The notes beneath the pieces are model-generated. The model was not told the origin of the DNA. It ran no database searches and saw only the letters and a program-made list of their open reading frames with translations. A DNA stretch of 64,000 nt. It comes from Henckelia pumila. Taxonomy: Eukaryota > Streptophyta > Magnoliopsida > Lamiales > Gesneriaceae. The stretch covers positions 14,822,763-14,886,762 of the forward strand of contig NC_133122.1 of assembly GCF_033568475.1 (NCBI RefSeq), read 5' to 3'. A program made the position numbers and the translations under genes. Below are positions 23,758 to 35,822 of this stretch, one piece after another. Numbering within the stretch: the first letter of the stretch is position 1; every line of letters begins with the position of its first letter.

Positions 23758-26343
23758 TCAAGTTGCACCAACTTTTTCAGCCTGTATGTTTTTGTAAGCT
23801 TTGTCCAGCTCTCCATAAACCAACTCTATAGTGGGACGACCTGTGCTCGAATTCGCCACGCACAGCACCGCTATCTGCAGTATGGATTCAAAGTCCACAG
23901 TGATCACATTCCCTTTCATCCTTTGATCCTGGAAATCCGATATAGGCCGTTTCATCATGTTCACGTCCTTTGCCTGCAAAGATTTTCAAGAATCAGCGTC
24001 GTGTGCACTCCTGCTCTGACTCTATCTTGGCCTTAAAATCGACCTTGAAAGAGTGTGTGAACTGATGGGTTAGGTAGGAGACACAGGTAGTTTTTGGAAT
24101 TGCTTCTAAAAACTGCTTTTCAGCTTTTTCTTCACAAAATTTTGATTTTTCAGAAGCAATCTCAAACACTACCGTATGTTGGTGTAACAAAAGCTACCTT
24201 TCGCGTGAGTTGGTCTCTTGCGTCCAAGTCTAGGTCTATCACTCTTTGGCCGGACAAAAGCTGGAGAATCACAATTCCAAAGCTGTATATGTCACTAGCA
24301 CTAGTCAGCTTGGCATTGCTCATGTACTCTGGATCCATATAACCTATTGTCCCCCGAACATCTGTATAAACTTTGCTCTCTTCCATCCCTAACATCTTGG
24401 CCAGTCCAAAATCTGATAGTTTTGGATCCATATTATGAGTTAGCAGGATGTTCGTGAGCTACAAAGACAACACTGTCAAGAATCAGATCCGAGTTAACGA
24501 GGCCAAATGAGTTAAACAAACCTTAGGAAACGTCATGGTATACCTTTATATCTCTATGGACAATGCATCCATCTTCGTGATTGTGAAGGTATTTGAGAGC
24601 ATAAGCACAGTCCCTCAAGATTTTGACTCTTAATTCCCATGTTAGGACAGTGTCTTTCCCTAAAATCAGTTCATCAACACTTGGTACTAGATCATATATT
24701 TCTTTGCGCGAGATTAAATATAATATACATGCAGTAATGTGAAAAAGAAAATGTACGTACTCAGGAGACGCTGAGCTAGATTTCCATTGGAACAATATTC
24801 ATACACCAAATACTGTTCCCCATCCTCGACGCAGTAACCAAACAAGCACACGAGATTTGAATGCCTCACTCTCGAAAGACCTTCGATTTCTCTGGTGAAA
24901 GAATCAGAGGTATTGCTCTTGTATATCTGCTTGATTGCCACTATCTGTCCACTTGGTAGCATGCCTTTATAGACCCTCCCGGCACTGCCTCTTCCCAAGC
25001 ACTTCTTTTCGGGGCCATAATTTATCGCACTATCGATCTCAGCTTTAGAGAAACGATACAAGCCAGAACACGAGTTGGCTATATCTTTGATCTTGAGAGG
25101 CTTTTTCTCTTTTTTCCGGTTCTTTGCCACGTATTTTATCAGGGAGATGACAGCGGTTAGCCCGATCATCGCTAGAACTATTGCTAAGAAGGCTTCTGCC
25201 AGACCACCTGAATCAAATAGCAATTTTCGGGCTACATAAATTTGGTGTTCCATTGGTTTTTAAGTATAAGCTGATCATCTCGTGAAATGACATAAACTTC
25301 ACTTACTCTTGATTTTGATATAGTCCTCTGTTTCTGCTCACAAGTCACAACCAAAACAAGTAAGTCAAATCAGCAAAAAATTAAAGACCTACATAACATA
25401 AGAACATACATATGGCAGGCATGGTGAATTCACCTGGTATTGGTAAGGCCAAAGCAGGCAGGCATCTACTGAAATCATCAGTGGCAGAGGAACCAATATT
25501 CAATTTCTTAGCTATTACAAACACAATAACAGCAACGAGACAGTTGGCTTTCTCAGTGATATTTCTTCTGTCAGCCTTCAAATCACTTAACAAAGAATCC
25601 GTAGCGTTTGATATCGCAGACGTACAGCTTTCACAGGCTTGATCAAATGACGATGAAGCGAAAAGGGAACACTGATCTCTCATATATTTGTCGAAAATCG
25701 GCAGCTGAAGCGCGGCGCAGAGGCCATTGCCATAGTAGAAGCCATCGAAACCACAGTGATGGGCCGACACGTTTGGCTGTTGCGTGAAGGGTCCGGAGCA
25801 GTCGTTCCAGAGATGTTGGTTGATGAAAATGGCTCGCGATGGATTTTGTAGTGCTTGATGGGCTAAGCCATATGAAAGAACGATGAGGGCATTTTGACAG
25901 CAAGTTGATTTCGGGAAGCCATTCCAGTCACCTACATCTTCTTCAACTTGAGAGCATCCTCCCACAGGTTGATAGGGGTATGAAGAGAAATCAAGGCCGC
26001 ACCCTGCCACTCACACAAACAGCTTGTGACGTAATTTTATGAAACGGATCACTTATTTGTTAGCTGTAAATGGAACTCAGATCTCAGACAATCAAAAGTC
26101 AAAACAGAAAATTGAAATTTTGATAACGTAAGTTTAATTAATTTGCCTCGTTTCATGTAATTTTGATCATCTATGTAAATTTTGATTCGGCAGATTTCGA
26201 CTTGTACAAAGACAGCATGAACTGGTCCCTAAATTTCATTCTTAATATCGTATTTTCTGATTTTTTGTCATTTATGTCGTTTTTCTCGTCCAATGTGATG
26301 TTACACACGTAAAACCAAAAAGGAGAAAAAAAAGCTAAAATTA

Positions 26344-26405
<62 letters not shown>

Positions 26406-27655
26406 GACTCAAATTTGGTCCAAAATGGCACAGATAGAAACTACTTCTACAAGACCAAAAAATACAATGTTTCTCATATTAGAATATGGAATGAAAATCC
26501 GAAAAAAAAAATCATTTTATATTAAGTCTTTAAATTTATTAATTACTGCACAAAGCATTGTCCACATACCACAAACTCGGTCGATACCTTCAAGGCTACA
26601 ACAGTTTTCTCATAAGATTTTAATTATTCATTTATAACACGTAGCTTAATCCAACATTTTTTTTTTTGGAGTTGCCCAAATATCATATTTGGTTTTAAAT
26701 AAGAGCGTTGTAGCATAATTTCACCATTGTTTCGACTGTTTACGCACGCCATTTTGAAAGCCATGAATAATTGTACAAGATAGATCCCATTCTTTCTTCG
26801 AGATTATAAATGGTTTTGTTGCTAGGCCTTGGGTTACTGATTAAAAAATTATATTTCTTCAGAAAAAAAAACTTTTTAAGTTAAAACATTTAATATTAAA
26901 ATATTACGGACAATACTTCTGGCTGGTTTTGTCAATAAAGAACGTAATATCGTGTATTGGATAATTATCAATAAAATATTCGGGATACAAATTATTACAT
27001 AATTTTTTAAAAATATATGGACAAACTGCATCACTTATTCTACATATTGTTCTAATTAATTAATCATAAATATGAATTAATTAAATTATTAATTATTATT
27101 TTTTTAAAAATACACAAGAATAAAATGTCGTTCCTGATTCTACTATTCGATCATTCCAAAAATAAACAATTATGCAAATTAAGTCTACGGTTAATTGCTA
27201 TATATGCTAAAACTCAATAGCATTTAACTCAATCTATTAATAAAATATATTATAATATTATTTCGTTACGGGTCGAGAATCCTGTCCGAAAAAAGTTTTA
27301 TTCTCAATCTCTATGAAAAAAAAATTCCAAAAACTTCGGATCGAAAAAATGTCAGGTCGAGATTTTTTCGGAACGGCTAACTAGGCCTGGGTTCATATCA
27401 TACTTGTTATTCGTGACTTGTCCGGGAATGTCCCGAGTATGCCATCACTAATGCATGTTTGATCGATAAAATTCGATTTAAAAAAAAATACAAAAAACAA
27501 AAGGGAGCATCAGAAGACAGATATTCTAAGAAAAGGAATAGGAAAGAATATAGTATAGAACCTGTAGTACTCTTGTCGAGCGAAGAAGATTGAACATAGA
27601 AGACACTCGTGAACAAGATATAAAGAAGCCTAAATTTCATGCAACTTTCTTGCAT
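23758..27655 (-). CDS. Receptor-like kinase with SPARK-like extracellular domain
   Basis: Seven exons on the minus strand: 27562-27655, 25434-26003, 25307-25333, 24761-25207, 24544-24659, 24198-24458, 23758-23973. All have GT-AG signals and compatible phases and give 576 residues. Exon 1 encodes a signal peptide (MQESCMKFRLLYILFTSVFY). Exon 2 is a cysteine-rich extracellular domain with SSYPYQPVGGC, GFPKSTCCQNAL, CSGPF, CGFDGFYYG and FDQACESC, resembling the SPARK domain. Exon 3 is only 27 bases. Exon 4 starts with the transmembrane helix (AEAFLAIVLAMIGLTAVISL), a basic stop-transfer, then the kinase with glycine loop GRGSAGRVY and VAIK lysine. Exon 5 ends HRDIK and exon 6 has LTNILL and DFGLAK, so it is a catalytically complete RD kinase. 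SPARK receptor kinases include ARK1-type proteins linked to arbuscular mycorrhiza; assignment to that subgroup is an inference. The ligand is unknown. Confidence 0.85.
24086..24173. mobile_element. Small foldback MITE, copy 2, in receptor-kinase intron 6
   Basis: An 88-bp inverted repeat, GGTAGTTTTTGGAATTGCTT to AAGCAATCTCAAACACTACC, with CTTTTCAGCTTTTTCTTCAC in the middle. It is related to copy 1 at 19976-20102. It lies wholly within the intron between 23973 and 24198, so it does not break the coding sequence. Confidence 0.6.
26345..26405. repeat. (AAT)n microsatellite in receptor-kinase intron 1
   Basis: About 20 uninterrupted AAT units. The poly-tyrosine reading frame across it on the minus strand is an artefact. 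Confidence 0.95.
26880..27376 (+). repeat. Dispersed repeat, copy 1 (arm of a long inverted pair)
   Basis: It matches the reverse complement of 29928-30420 with gaps. Shared phrases include ATAAATATGAATTAATTAAA, CTACTATTCGATC, TATGCAAATTAAGT, CTCAATCTATTAATAAAAT and CGGAACGG at the end. It has no coding capacity and lies in intron 1 of the receptor kinase. The repeat class is unknown. Confidence 0.65.
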
Positions 27656-27718
27656 TTCTTTTAATGTAATAATTTGATTTCACATCATCATAAATGTGAC
27701 GCTGAATTCCACGAAATG

Positions 27719-27735
27719 CTATATATATATATATT
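27719..27735 (-). promoter_or_regulatory. Candidate TATA box of the receptor kinase
   Basis: An (AT)n run lies 65-80 bases upstream of the start codon in exon 1. Because it is simple sequence the match is weak. The spacing would imply a 5' UTR of about 35-50 bases. Confidence 0.35.
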
Positions 27736-27739
27736 TCTG

Positions 27740-28880
27740 AGAAGATATGGCAACGTTGTGTTTTCTTTTCCCCACAAACGAGAAATGGAAACACAATTTT
27801 ATAGGAATATGTTCCTCGTAGAAATCGAGGATGGAATTTTGGATATTCTGAATTCAATAGTATATCATTGCTTAGTGTTGTACACCTAATTTAATTTGTA
27901 AATGTAAATGTAATATTTTATATATAGAAAACAAACTAAAGAAATGACGAGTCCTAAGATTTTCTTTTGGTTGCAATTAAGTGGCTTACAATGTGTGACA
28001 AATTAATTAGACACACGCACATATATTAATCTCCGGTATAATTCGGATGTGGTATTATTTCTACTAGTTACGAAGCACACGTGTTATGTGTGTAAGTAAT
28101 ATAATGTATGATATTAAAATTTTGTGCTTCGAAAATGCATGTGGGTGAACAATTAGATTTTCAATTGAAAAGAAAATAGGAGTAACTGCTGTGAAAATTT
28201 GGCTGCAATATAATTAAGGGGCAAAACTTGAAGAAAGTTTTGGTGTCCTCACAGTATACCAAAACCAATTTTTATAAGAGTCTCAAGTATTATAGATGGT
28301 ATAGATATTAGCCTCTTAGTATGTGCATTGCGTGTTTCTACGTACCATCGAGTTTTGGGACAAAAAAATTAATTTGAGTTCTCTCCCCGGTTTTTTTTAA
28401 TACTTTGGCCAAAGCTTTGGCAATCCTGGAGGCTCTAATGAAGTGTTTTAGAGAGCTTTTGCTTATTTAAAAATGATTATTGTAGAGATTAATTTGAAGT
28501 TCGTGAGAATCTAAAGTAGAGAGTGTTTGTAAATAGACGTTTAAAGCTAATACAAGCTAAAATTTGAGTGTTTAAATAATAATTTTTAGTTACATGACAA
28601 TCATACCCTTAAACTATAAAAAATTGATATCTTTTTTAATTATTTAAATATAAATATGCACACCATAAAAAATGTGTTTATATAATAATAATAATTATTA
28701 TTGTGAATTTTTATCAAAAATAATTTATTTTTTATAACATGAATGCTTGGAAAAATATATAAAAATGACAAAAAAAATTAATACACAAAAAATATATAAG
28801 ATTAATAAAAATTACAAAAATATAAGAAAACCGATCGACTCTCGTATTATTCTACTAAACAAACTTTTTATTACTGTTAA
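27740..28880. other. Intergenic, AT-rich
   Basis: No gene seen. It presumably includes the receptor-kinase promoter near its left end. Reading frames here are short and lack domains. Confidence 0.5.
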
Positions 28881-28887
28881 TGCACCA

Positions 28888-29088
28888 ACCATTTGGACTG
28901 TGTGTTTCTGTAAGCCTTGTCCAGCTCTTCATAAACCAATTAATCTATTGCTGGACGACCTTTGCTTGACTTGGCTGCGCAAAGCACCGCTATCGATTCA
29001 AAGTCCACAGTGATGATCACATCCCCTTTCTTCCTTTGATCCATGAAATCCGACATAGGGCGTCTCATCAAGTTCACGTCCTTCGCCT
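28888..29088 (-). pseudogene. Orphan copy of the last exon of the receptor kinase
   Basis: The minus strand reads AKDVNLMRRPMSDFMDQRKK, then TVDFESIAVLCAAKSSKGRP, then a stop, then LVYEELDKAYRN. This is collinear with exon 7 of the neighbouring receptor kinase (AKDVNMMKRPISDFQDQRMK..., TVDFESI, LVYGELDKAY). It starts just after a possible acceptor (TTTGCAG/GCGAAGG) at 29089. It has a short deletion (the LQI of LQIAVLC is missing) and a frame-breaking insertion with a stop near 28945. I found no other exons of this copy in 29090-31000, so it is a truncated relic of a tandem paralogue. Confidence 0.85.
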
Positions 29089-29258
29089 GCAAATATATAT
29101 TTATCAAGAATCAGCATCGAGAATGGAATGTTTTTGATATATATTGATTCTGAATTCATTAGTATATGACCGTTGCCTGGTGTTGTACACCTCATTTGGT
29201 TGGCATCAATGATTTTGATCGATCTGTAATCATATGATCCTGATTGTAAATATTGTAA

Positions 29259-29698
29259 GGCTGCGTTTACTTAGTATGATATGATTATACATGGATAAAT
29301 CATGCTAGGATTATTAAAATGAGTTTAATGGATATAGAATAATAATGAATAAACGGTAACATGCTTACTTCAAGTTATTAATTTTGACATTGAAGTAATG
29401 ATTGGTAAATAAATTACAATTTAATTTACCCACCACCTATTATAAATAATCTTATGTTTACTTTTGTATTCATAAAATTTGGATTAGATTATTTTTTAAA
29501 ATGTTAAATTGGGAGAGGGTAAATTAGGTTATCTATGGATTTTTTTTTTCAAAAATAATTATAAGGATGAGTTATACTTAGAAATATGAAGGATGAGAAT
29601 AAGGGTAAAAAAAGGTGAAATGACGGGATTTGAGATTTTAGGAGAATTTACTTTTTTTCAAGTAAACATATGATGAAATTGGATTAATAAACGCATCC
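29259..29698. mobile_element. MITE with GG(C/A)TGCGTTTA termini
   Basis: A 440-bp AT-rich element begins GGCTGCGTTTACTTAG and ends TAATAAACGCATCC; the right end's reverse complement starts GGATGCGTTTATTA. The flanks are TAA on the left and TAC on the right, so the duplication is imperfect. PIF/Harbinger is the likeliest class. Confidence 0.55.
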
Positions 29699-29927
29699 TA
29701 CCTTTACCAAGTCAAGTCAACGCAACCTAAAATTATAATGTGCGATAGATAGACAGACTAACACGCACGTAAATAGCTTCGATAAAATTAATCTTGGGTA
29801 TAATTTCAAATGGAGCACACATTATATGTTTGTACGATCAAGTTTTTTTTTCTTTTTTAGAGTTGAATTAAGATTTACATAAAAATGCAGTAATTAAGTT
29901 TTTCAAGTAGTTCTCTAAATATATTGT

Positions 29928-30420
29928 CCGTTCCGACTAATATCAGGAAAGATATCGTAAATAAAACCTTATCCAGATGAGATTTCCGACTCATCTCGAA
30001 ATAATATTATAATATATTTTATTATAATTTTATTAATAGATTGAGCTAAATATTGTTATGCTTCAACCCATATAACAATTAATTGTGAACTTAATTTGCA
30101 TGATTGTATATTTTTTGAACGATCGAATAGTATAATCACGAAATGACATTTTATTTTTGTATATTTTTAAAAATAAATTTAATTAATAATTTAATTAATT
30201 CATATTTATAATCAATAAATTAGAACAAATATGTAGAATAAGAGATGCAATTTGACAATGTATTTACCAAAATTTATCTAGTAATTTGTATCCGAATATT
30301 TTATTAATAATAATTATCATACGCACAGTACGATATTCTACTATCGACAAAATCTTGAAATATTATCTGGAATATTTTAATATTATTATATGATTTAAGT
30401 TGAATATTTATTTTTATTTA
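29928..30420 (-). repeat. Dispersed repeat, copy 2 (other arm of the inverted pair)
   Basis: This is the reverse-complement partner of 26880-27376. The two arms face each other across about 2.55 kb that contains the signal-peptide exon of the receptor kinase, the orphan exon and a MITE. Confidence 0.65.
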
Positions 30421-31207
30421 AAAATATAAGTTACTAAATAGTATTTTTTTAAAATAATAACACTTTTTTTTTTGGTTTTTCGAATAAAATATTGAACATG
30501 AAAAATAATTCAGGATTGTCTCTCGCTATCTGACGGGATCTCGAATATTCGAGTCCCAAAATATGTCGGGTACGAGATCAAGAGAAAAAAAAAATTTCCA
30601 ATTCTTTTCAAAACAAGAATTGAGTTGGAGGGTTATGTAGGGTCCCAACCCTATCTCACGGCAAAGGCTATGCTAATCCAGGAGTAGTACTCTCGGTTAT
30701 TATTTGCATGACACGTGTTCCTTTAAACACAATTGTTTACATTAATTTTATATCATATTTTTCAACTAAAATTAAGTTACTGTGGTAAAATTTTTCCACC
30801 CATTTAACATATGTTCTTCCCAACTTCCCGCCACTGGAGTTTCCATCACGCCCACCACTGAAATTGCCATTTCCATTCTCCACCAACACGTTTTTTATTT
30901 TTATTAATCAAGAAGTGGTCCCTCGATCTACACTGTATCTTCTTTTTGCCTTTTTCTTCAAGTTAAGGTATGCATTTGTTTTTTTTTAAAAATAAAATCT
31001 TTAAATAAAACAGAAATTTAGTAAATAATAAAAATGTATGTATTTGATCTTATACACAATATAAAATATGTATACATACATTTATAGATACGTACATAAT
31101 AGTGTATTTCTCGATCAAATTTTTTCACTTAAGCATTTAATGTTATAATTTATAATGAAAAAAATATTTAATTTGTGTCTTTTGTCATTCTTATATTGTT
31201 AGGTACA
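30421..31207. other. Intergenic / upstream region of the FAR1-type pseudogene
   Basis: AT-rich. A less AT-rich patch at 30820-30890 (CCCAACTTCCCGCCACTGG...) could be a former untranslated leader of the pseudogene, and a possible acceptor AG precedes its ATG at 31200-31201. Nothing else was recognised. Confidence 0.4.
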
Positions 31208-33960
31208 ATGGTGAATGGTGGTGAAGAAGCTGAATATGCTAGTAATACAGATGCAAAATCTTTTATGACTGAAATTGTGGAGGTACAATCTAACTCTAAG
31301 ATTGATGAATTCGAATGTGCATTGGCAGTTGGTCGAAACATTAAAAGTGTTGATGATGCATATTTGTTATATTGTGAATATGCACACATGAAAGGTTTTA
31401 GTGCTAGGAGAGGGAAAGAAGCATATTTTAGTGGTTCTACGGATCTTTACATGAAGGAATTTGAATGTTCATCTCAAGGAATTAAAGATAGAAAACGAAG
31501 TGCAAATAACAATAGACCAGTGTATCAAAATTTGGAAACGAGAACCAAATGTAAGGCAAGATTGAGAATTGGAAGGAAAAAAAACGAGAATTGGAAAGTT
31601 ACAATTTTTGAAAGTGGACACAATCATGAAATGGCAGCAGATGGCCAAAAATATCTTTTAAGATCGGCTCGTAAAGTTTCATTTGCTCAAGGTGAGACTT
31701 TAAGAGCAATGTCGAATGCCGGAATAAAACCTTCAAATGCCTTGTCGTACATGGAAAATGAATCAAGAGGGGTGGAAAATTTAGGATTTACTCGGAAAGA
31801 TGCGTATAATTATCTTAATCAAGCAACAAAAGGACATTTGAGAGTTGAGAATGGTGATGCATTTGAATTGATTCGGTATTTTAAAACCAAATCAAATGAC
31901 GGAGACTTGTTTTATTGGGACATTGAAATGGATGAAGATGGTCGTTTGTCTAGTTTTTTTTCAGAGATAATCGTGCGAGAATTGATTATGAATTTTTTGG
32001 TGATGTGATATCTTTTGACACTACTTATCGGACCAACAAGTATAATTTAATATGTGCTCCATTTGTTGGCATAAATCATCATATGGATAATGTAATGTTT
32101 GGGTTAGCATTTATATCTGATGAGACTGTGGCTTCACTTGAATGGTTATTTAAAACATTTCTTGAATCCATGGGTGGAAAACAACCTGAAACAATATTTA
32201 CTGATCAATGTCGATCAATGATGAATGCTATCGAGTCAATTTTTCCTTGTTCGCAACATCGCCTTTGTCAATGACACATTTTCAAAAATGCACCGTCGCA
32301 CCTAGGTAGTTTGAATACCAATTATATATTTAAAGGTATGTTTACAAGGTGTATGCAATTTTGTGAGTCTGAATTGGAGTTCAATGAAGTGTGGAGGAAA
32401 ATGATTGATGATTTTGGTCTTGAAGAACATTCGTGGCTAAGTGGAATGTACAAGTTGCGACATAAATGGTCAACGGCATTTAGTATAGGCAAATTTAGTG
32501 CTGGACTGAAAGCTACATCTAGAAGTGAAGGCACAAATGCTATTTTAAAAGATGGTGGCAAGAGAACATCTACTTTGTCTGAATTTGTTCAAAAACGTTG
32601 GCGGATGAAAGAAAATGAAGAAGACTTCAAATGCCACCATAAAATGCCTACGATTGTCGTGAAAAATCAGCCATTGTTGCAACACGCTGCATCTATTTAC
32701 ACGATTGAGATTTACAAAATATTTGAAAATGAGTTGGTGAATTCTTTGAACATTGAGTTTGCTTGTCCACCTTCGTTCATGGAGAATTGATGTGAGTATA
32801 GGATACGATCACTTGGACAATCAAAGAGGATTAGAAGTGTAAAGTTTGATATGCAAACTAATGAAGTCAGTTGTTCTTGCCATTATTTTGAGACAGTTGG
32901 TGTGTTGTGCAAACATGCTTTAATTGTTTTAAAGTTTATGAATGTGCATCAAATACCAAAAAAATATATAAAATTGAGATGGACAAAAGGAGTTAGAGAC
33001 AGAGTGCAATGCAATGAAAAGTTTGTCGCAAATTGCCGGTACGAGTCCGATATGGTGTATAGAAATGAAACAATGAGGCTTTGTTATGAATTGACCACAA
33101 AAAGTGCAGTTCATATTGATTTGAAAAGGTTGATGAGAATGAGATTGCAAAGTTTAGCTTTAGAGATGAATGAGATGCTTGAGAGTTTGAAAAATAATGA
33201 TGAGCTTAATGATAAAGAAAGTATTGGAATAGGAGGCTTTGTTTTTGAAAAGGATAAGTTGGTCAATCACATCTCCAATATTGATGAAGTAGTGGTGCGT
33301 GATCCTATTTTTGTTAAATCAAAGGGAACTAGCAACACTTGCATGCCAAGTAATTGGAACTCAAAGAAGAGAAAAAATAAAGGTATTACTTGAAACTCAA
33401 ATAATTATTCTGTTTTACTGTATTTTTATGAATACGTGATTTGAATATCTTAAAACTAACATTTGATTTGAATATTTACTAGAAATGACTACAAAAAAAA
33501 AAGATGCAAAAACTTTCGAAACCTGCAAATACATGTGAAGCACCTTCTTGTGATATAGCATATGGTGGATCACTTGAATTAGTGAGAAATAATCTTACAT
33601 CAAACATTTCAAAATGGTGATGCAGAAATGTCTCATAATGGTTGGTCATTTCAATTTCACAATGCATCGACACACTCTTTGATGCATATGGTAAGTTATT
33701 ATTATTATGATGTACTTATCAATATTATTGTCATTTAACAATTGATTAAATGAAAGATGTCAATTATAATACATTTAGGGACAAGATTTGCACGACAATT
33801 TTAGTGAGTTTACTCAACATATGTCACAGGATGCACACAACTCTTTTCAGGTATGCATTAAAACTTCATCAATAGTATTGTTCAAGTGAATTTATGAAGA
33901 TTTATTAACAAATATTTTTATATTTTTTGCAGGATGATTGGGGGATAAATTGAATGTGGA
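31208..33960 (+). pseudogene. FAR1/FRS-type (MULE transposase-derived) protein, disabled
   Basis: From ATG 31208 the frame encodes a FAR1 WRKY-GCM1 zinc domain (about residues 35-140: FECSSQG, TKCKARL, SGHNHEM). A MULE transposase core follows (VISFDTTYRTNKYN, IFTDQCRSMMNAI, SRSEGTNA, carrying D, D and E positions), then a SWIM zinc finger (SCSCHYFETVGVLCKHA, about 32870-32920) ending at 33393. Three lesions break it: a frameshift at the eight-T run 31954-31961, and TGA at 32272-32274 and 32788-32790 where the family has tryptophan. Downstream, 33480-33691, 33780-33850 and 33935 on look like relics of 3' exons bounded by GT and AG. FAR1/FRS proteins are light-signalling transcription factors domesticated from Mutator-like transposases; this copy may instead be a decayed transposon. 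No terminal inverted repeats were found. Confidence 0.85.
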
Positions 33961-35822
33961 TAATAAAATTATTTTTGGTGATTTGAATGTCAAATATGAT
34001 ATTTGTAACATACACTGGAGACAAAAAAAAAAACAAGAAGCCATTTTGATGAAACTAGGGGTTGAAGAATTATTAACAAATTTTTTTTGCTATTAATGTG
34101 AGTAGTTAGTGTGTTTATTTAATTCATAGATATGATTAAACTTCTGATCATTTACATTTTTTCAAAAAAAATTGGTTTGAGGTGGGACACCTTATTAATA
34201 GATATTTGTAAAATAATTTTGAAAATTTAATGTACTATAATTGCTAAATGAAAATATATCTTAAAAATTTATTTTTTGTACAAAAATATGTATCTATTTG
34301 GATTTGTGTGAGTACTGAGTACCATATCGGTTAATTTGAATTAAATGATAAAAAAAATGAATTTAGAAATTCGGTTGGTTGATTTGGAAATTTAGTTTAG
34401 TGTTACAAAATTTCGGTTAAAACGGTTAATAATTGAGTTCGATTTTCAATCATTAATTTTTTTAAAAATTTAATTTTTTTTTAAAAAAAATTGGTTAACC
34501 TAAAGAATTAACTCGATTGATTAAAAAAATTCAAAAATTGGTTAATTTCCTGTCGGGGAGAAAGAGGTATTTCTAATTTTTATTTGTATTATATAATTTG
34601 AAAAAATAAAAATATTGTGAGTTAACATTTTTTATTATATAATTTAAAAAATAAAAAGATTGTGAGTTAAAAATTTTTAACTATTACCTACACAGCTACA
34701 GTCATTTTCCGTCCATGTTTAAAAAATTGAGAATAATAATAATAATAAACAACAAGGGATACATGTCACCGTTTCCTCCTGAAGTTTATATCTCCAGAAG
34801 TAGCATAGCCTTTGCCCTATCTCACCCCATAAAGTACATAATTCAGAAAAAGATCCACGTTCACTCTCCATTACCATCCAGAGCCCACATAAAGGAGTGG
34901 GAGACCTATTTTATTATCATTTAAAAAAAACAATATGGGGGGAAAAGAAAGTCATGGAGTACAGGAATTTGATTGGAATCCACCAATACATTTCGAAGTC
35001 ATAATGATCTAATATTAGCTTAATGTGTTTTTAATCTTGAGTACGTACGTCTCCATATTTTCATATTTTGATCACACATGAGTGTTTTTAGGAATTTTTT
35101 TCTCAAAATTTGAAAGCACAAGAGGTTGATAAACATAGGAGATTTTCAGCAATCTCATGATTTCACACAGAGAATATATGCAATTATCTATGTTTCAACT
35201 ACATATCATTGCACCCATCTGTTTTGTATGGTATGCCCAAGTTTAAGATACAGCATATTTCCTTAAAAATAAAAGTATCTAAATGCATTCAAGCAACACT
35301 AAAATTTGTTTTTTTTAAGGATAAAAATTAGTTATTCAATTACTTCCGGATAACTATTTTGCTTTCGATCCATAATTATCATATTGTGTTGGGATGAAAT
35401 GATTTAGTTTATTAAATTTAGAGAACTACTTGAAAATTGATTTTATCGACACGCATCTTGTCTGTATATCGAATCCATCACAATCAGTATAATTCATTAT
35501 CAACATTGTTTATCTAGAGTGGATCTAAAATACACTTGGTATTTAGTAAATTCAGATGAGTTAAAAAAATTAGAATCATGGAATTATCATTTCAAATCGA
35601 TCAATCCAAGCATACTCTTACGATTTCATTTATACCTAGATGACATGTGTACTCGTGATGGTGAGTTAGCCACTCTTTCAGCAGCCCATCAAACCCCAAA
35701 AACACCTAAAACAAAATAAAGTTAGAGATAATCACACTACTACTCGGATATATACAGTTACTTGATTCTTTAGTGTGCTGCTAACTTGTCTTGGCTAGAA
35801 TACAGTAACTTCGACTGCATGT
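33961..35822. other. Intergenic, strongly AT-rich
   Basis: No gene recognised. Contains low-complexity stretches (34440-34640) with repeated 'ATTTAAAAAATAAAA.ATTGTGAGTTAA' phrases near 34595-34670. The right end should include the 3' UTR of the minus-strand NT-C2 gene. Confidence 0.5.

Noticed and set aside
26171-26431. Poly-tyrosine reading frame
   Set aside because: Translation of the (AAT)n microsatellite in an intron.
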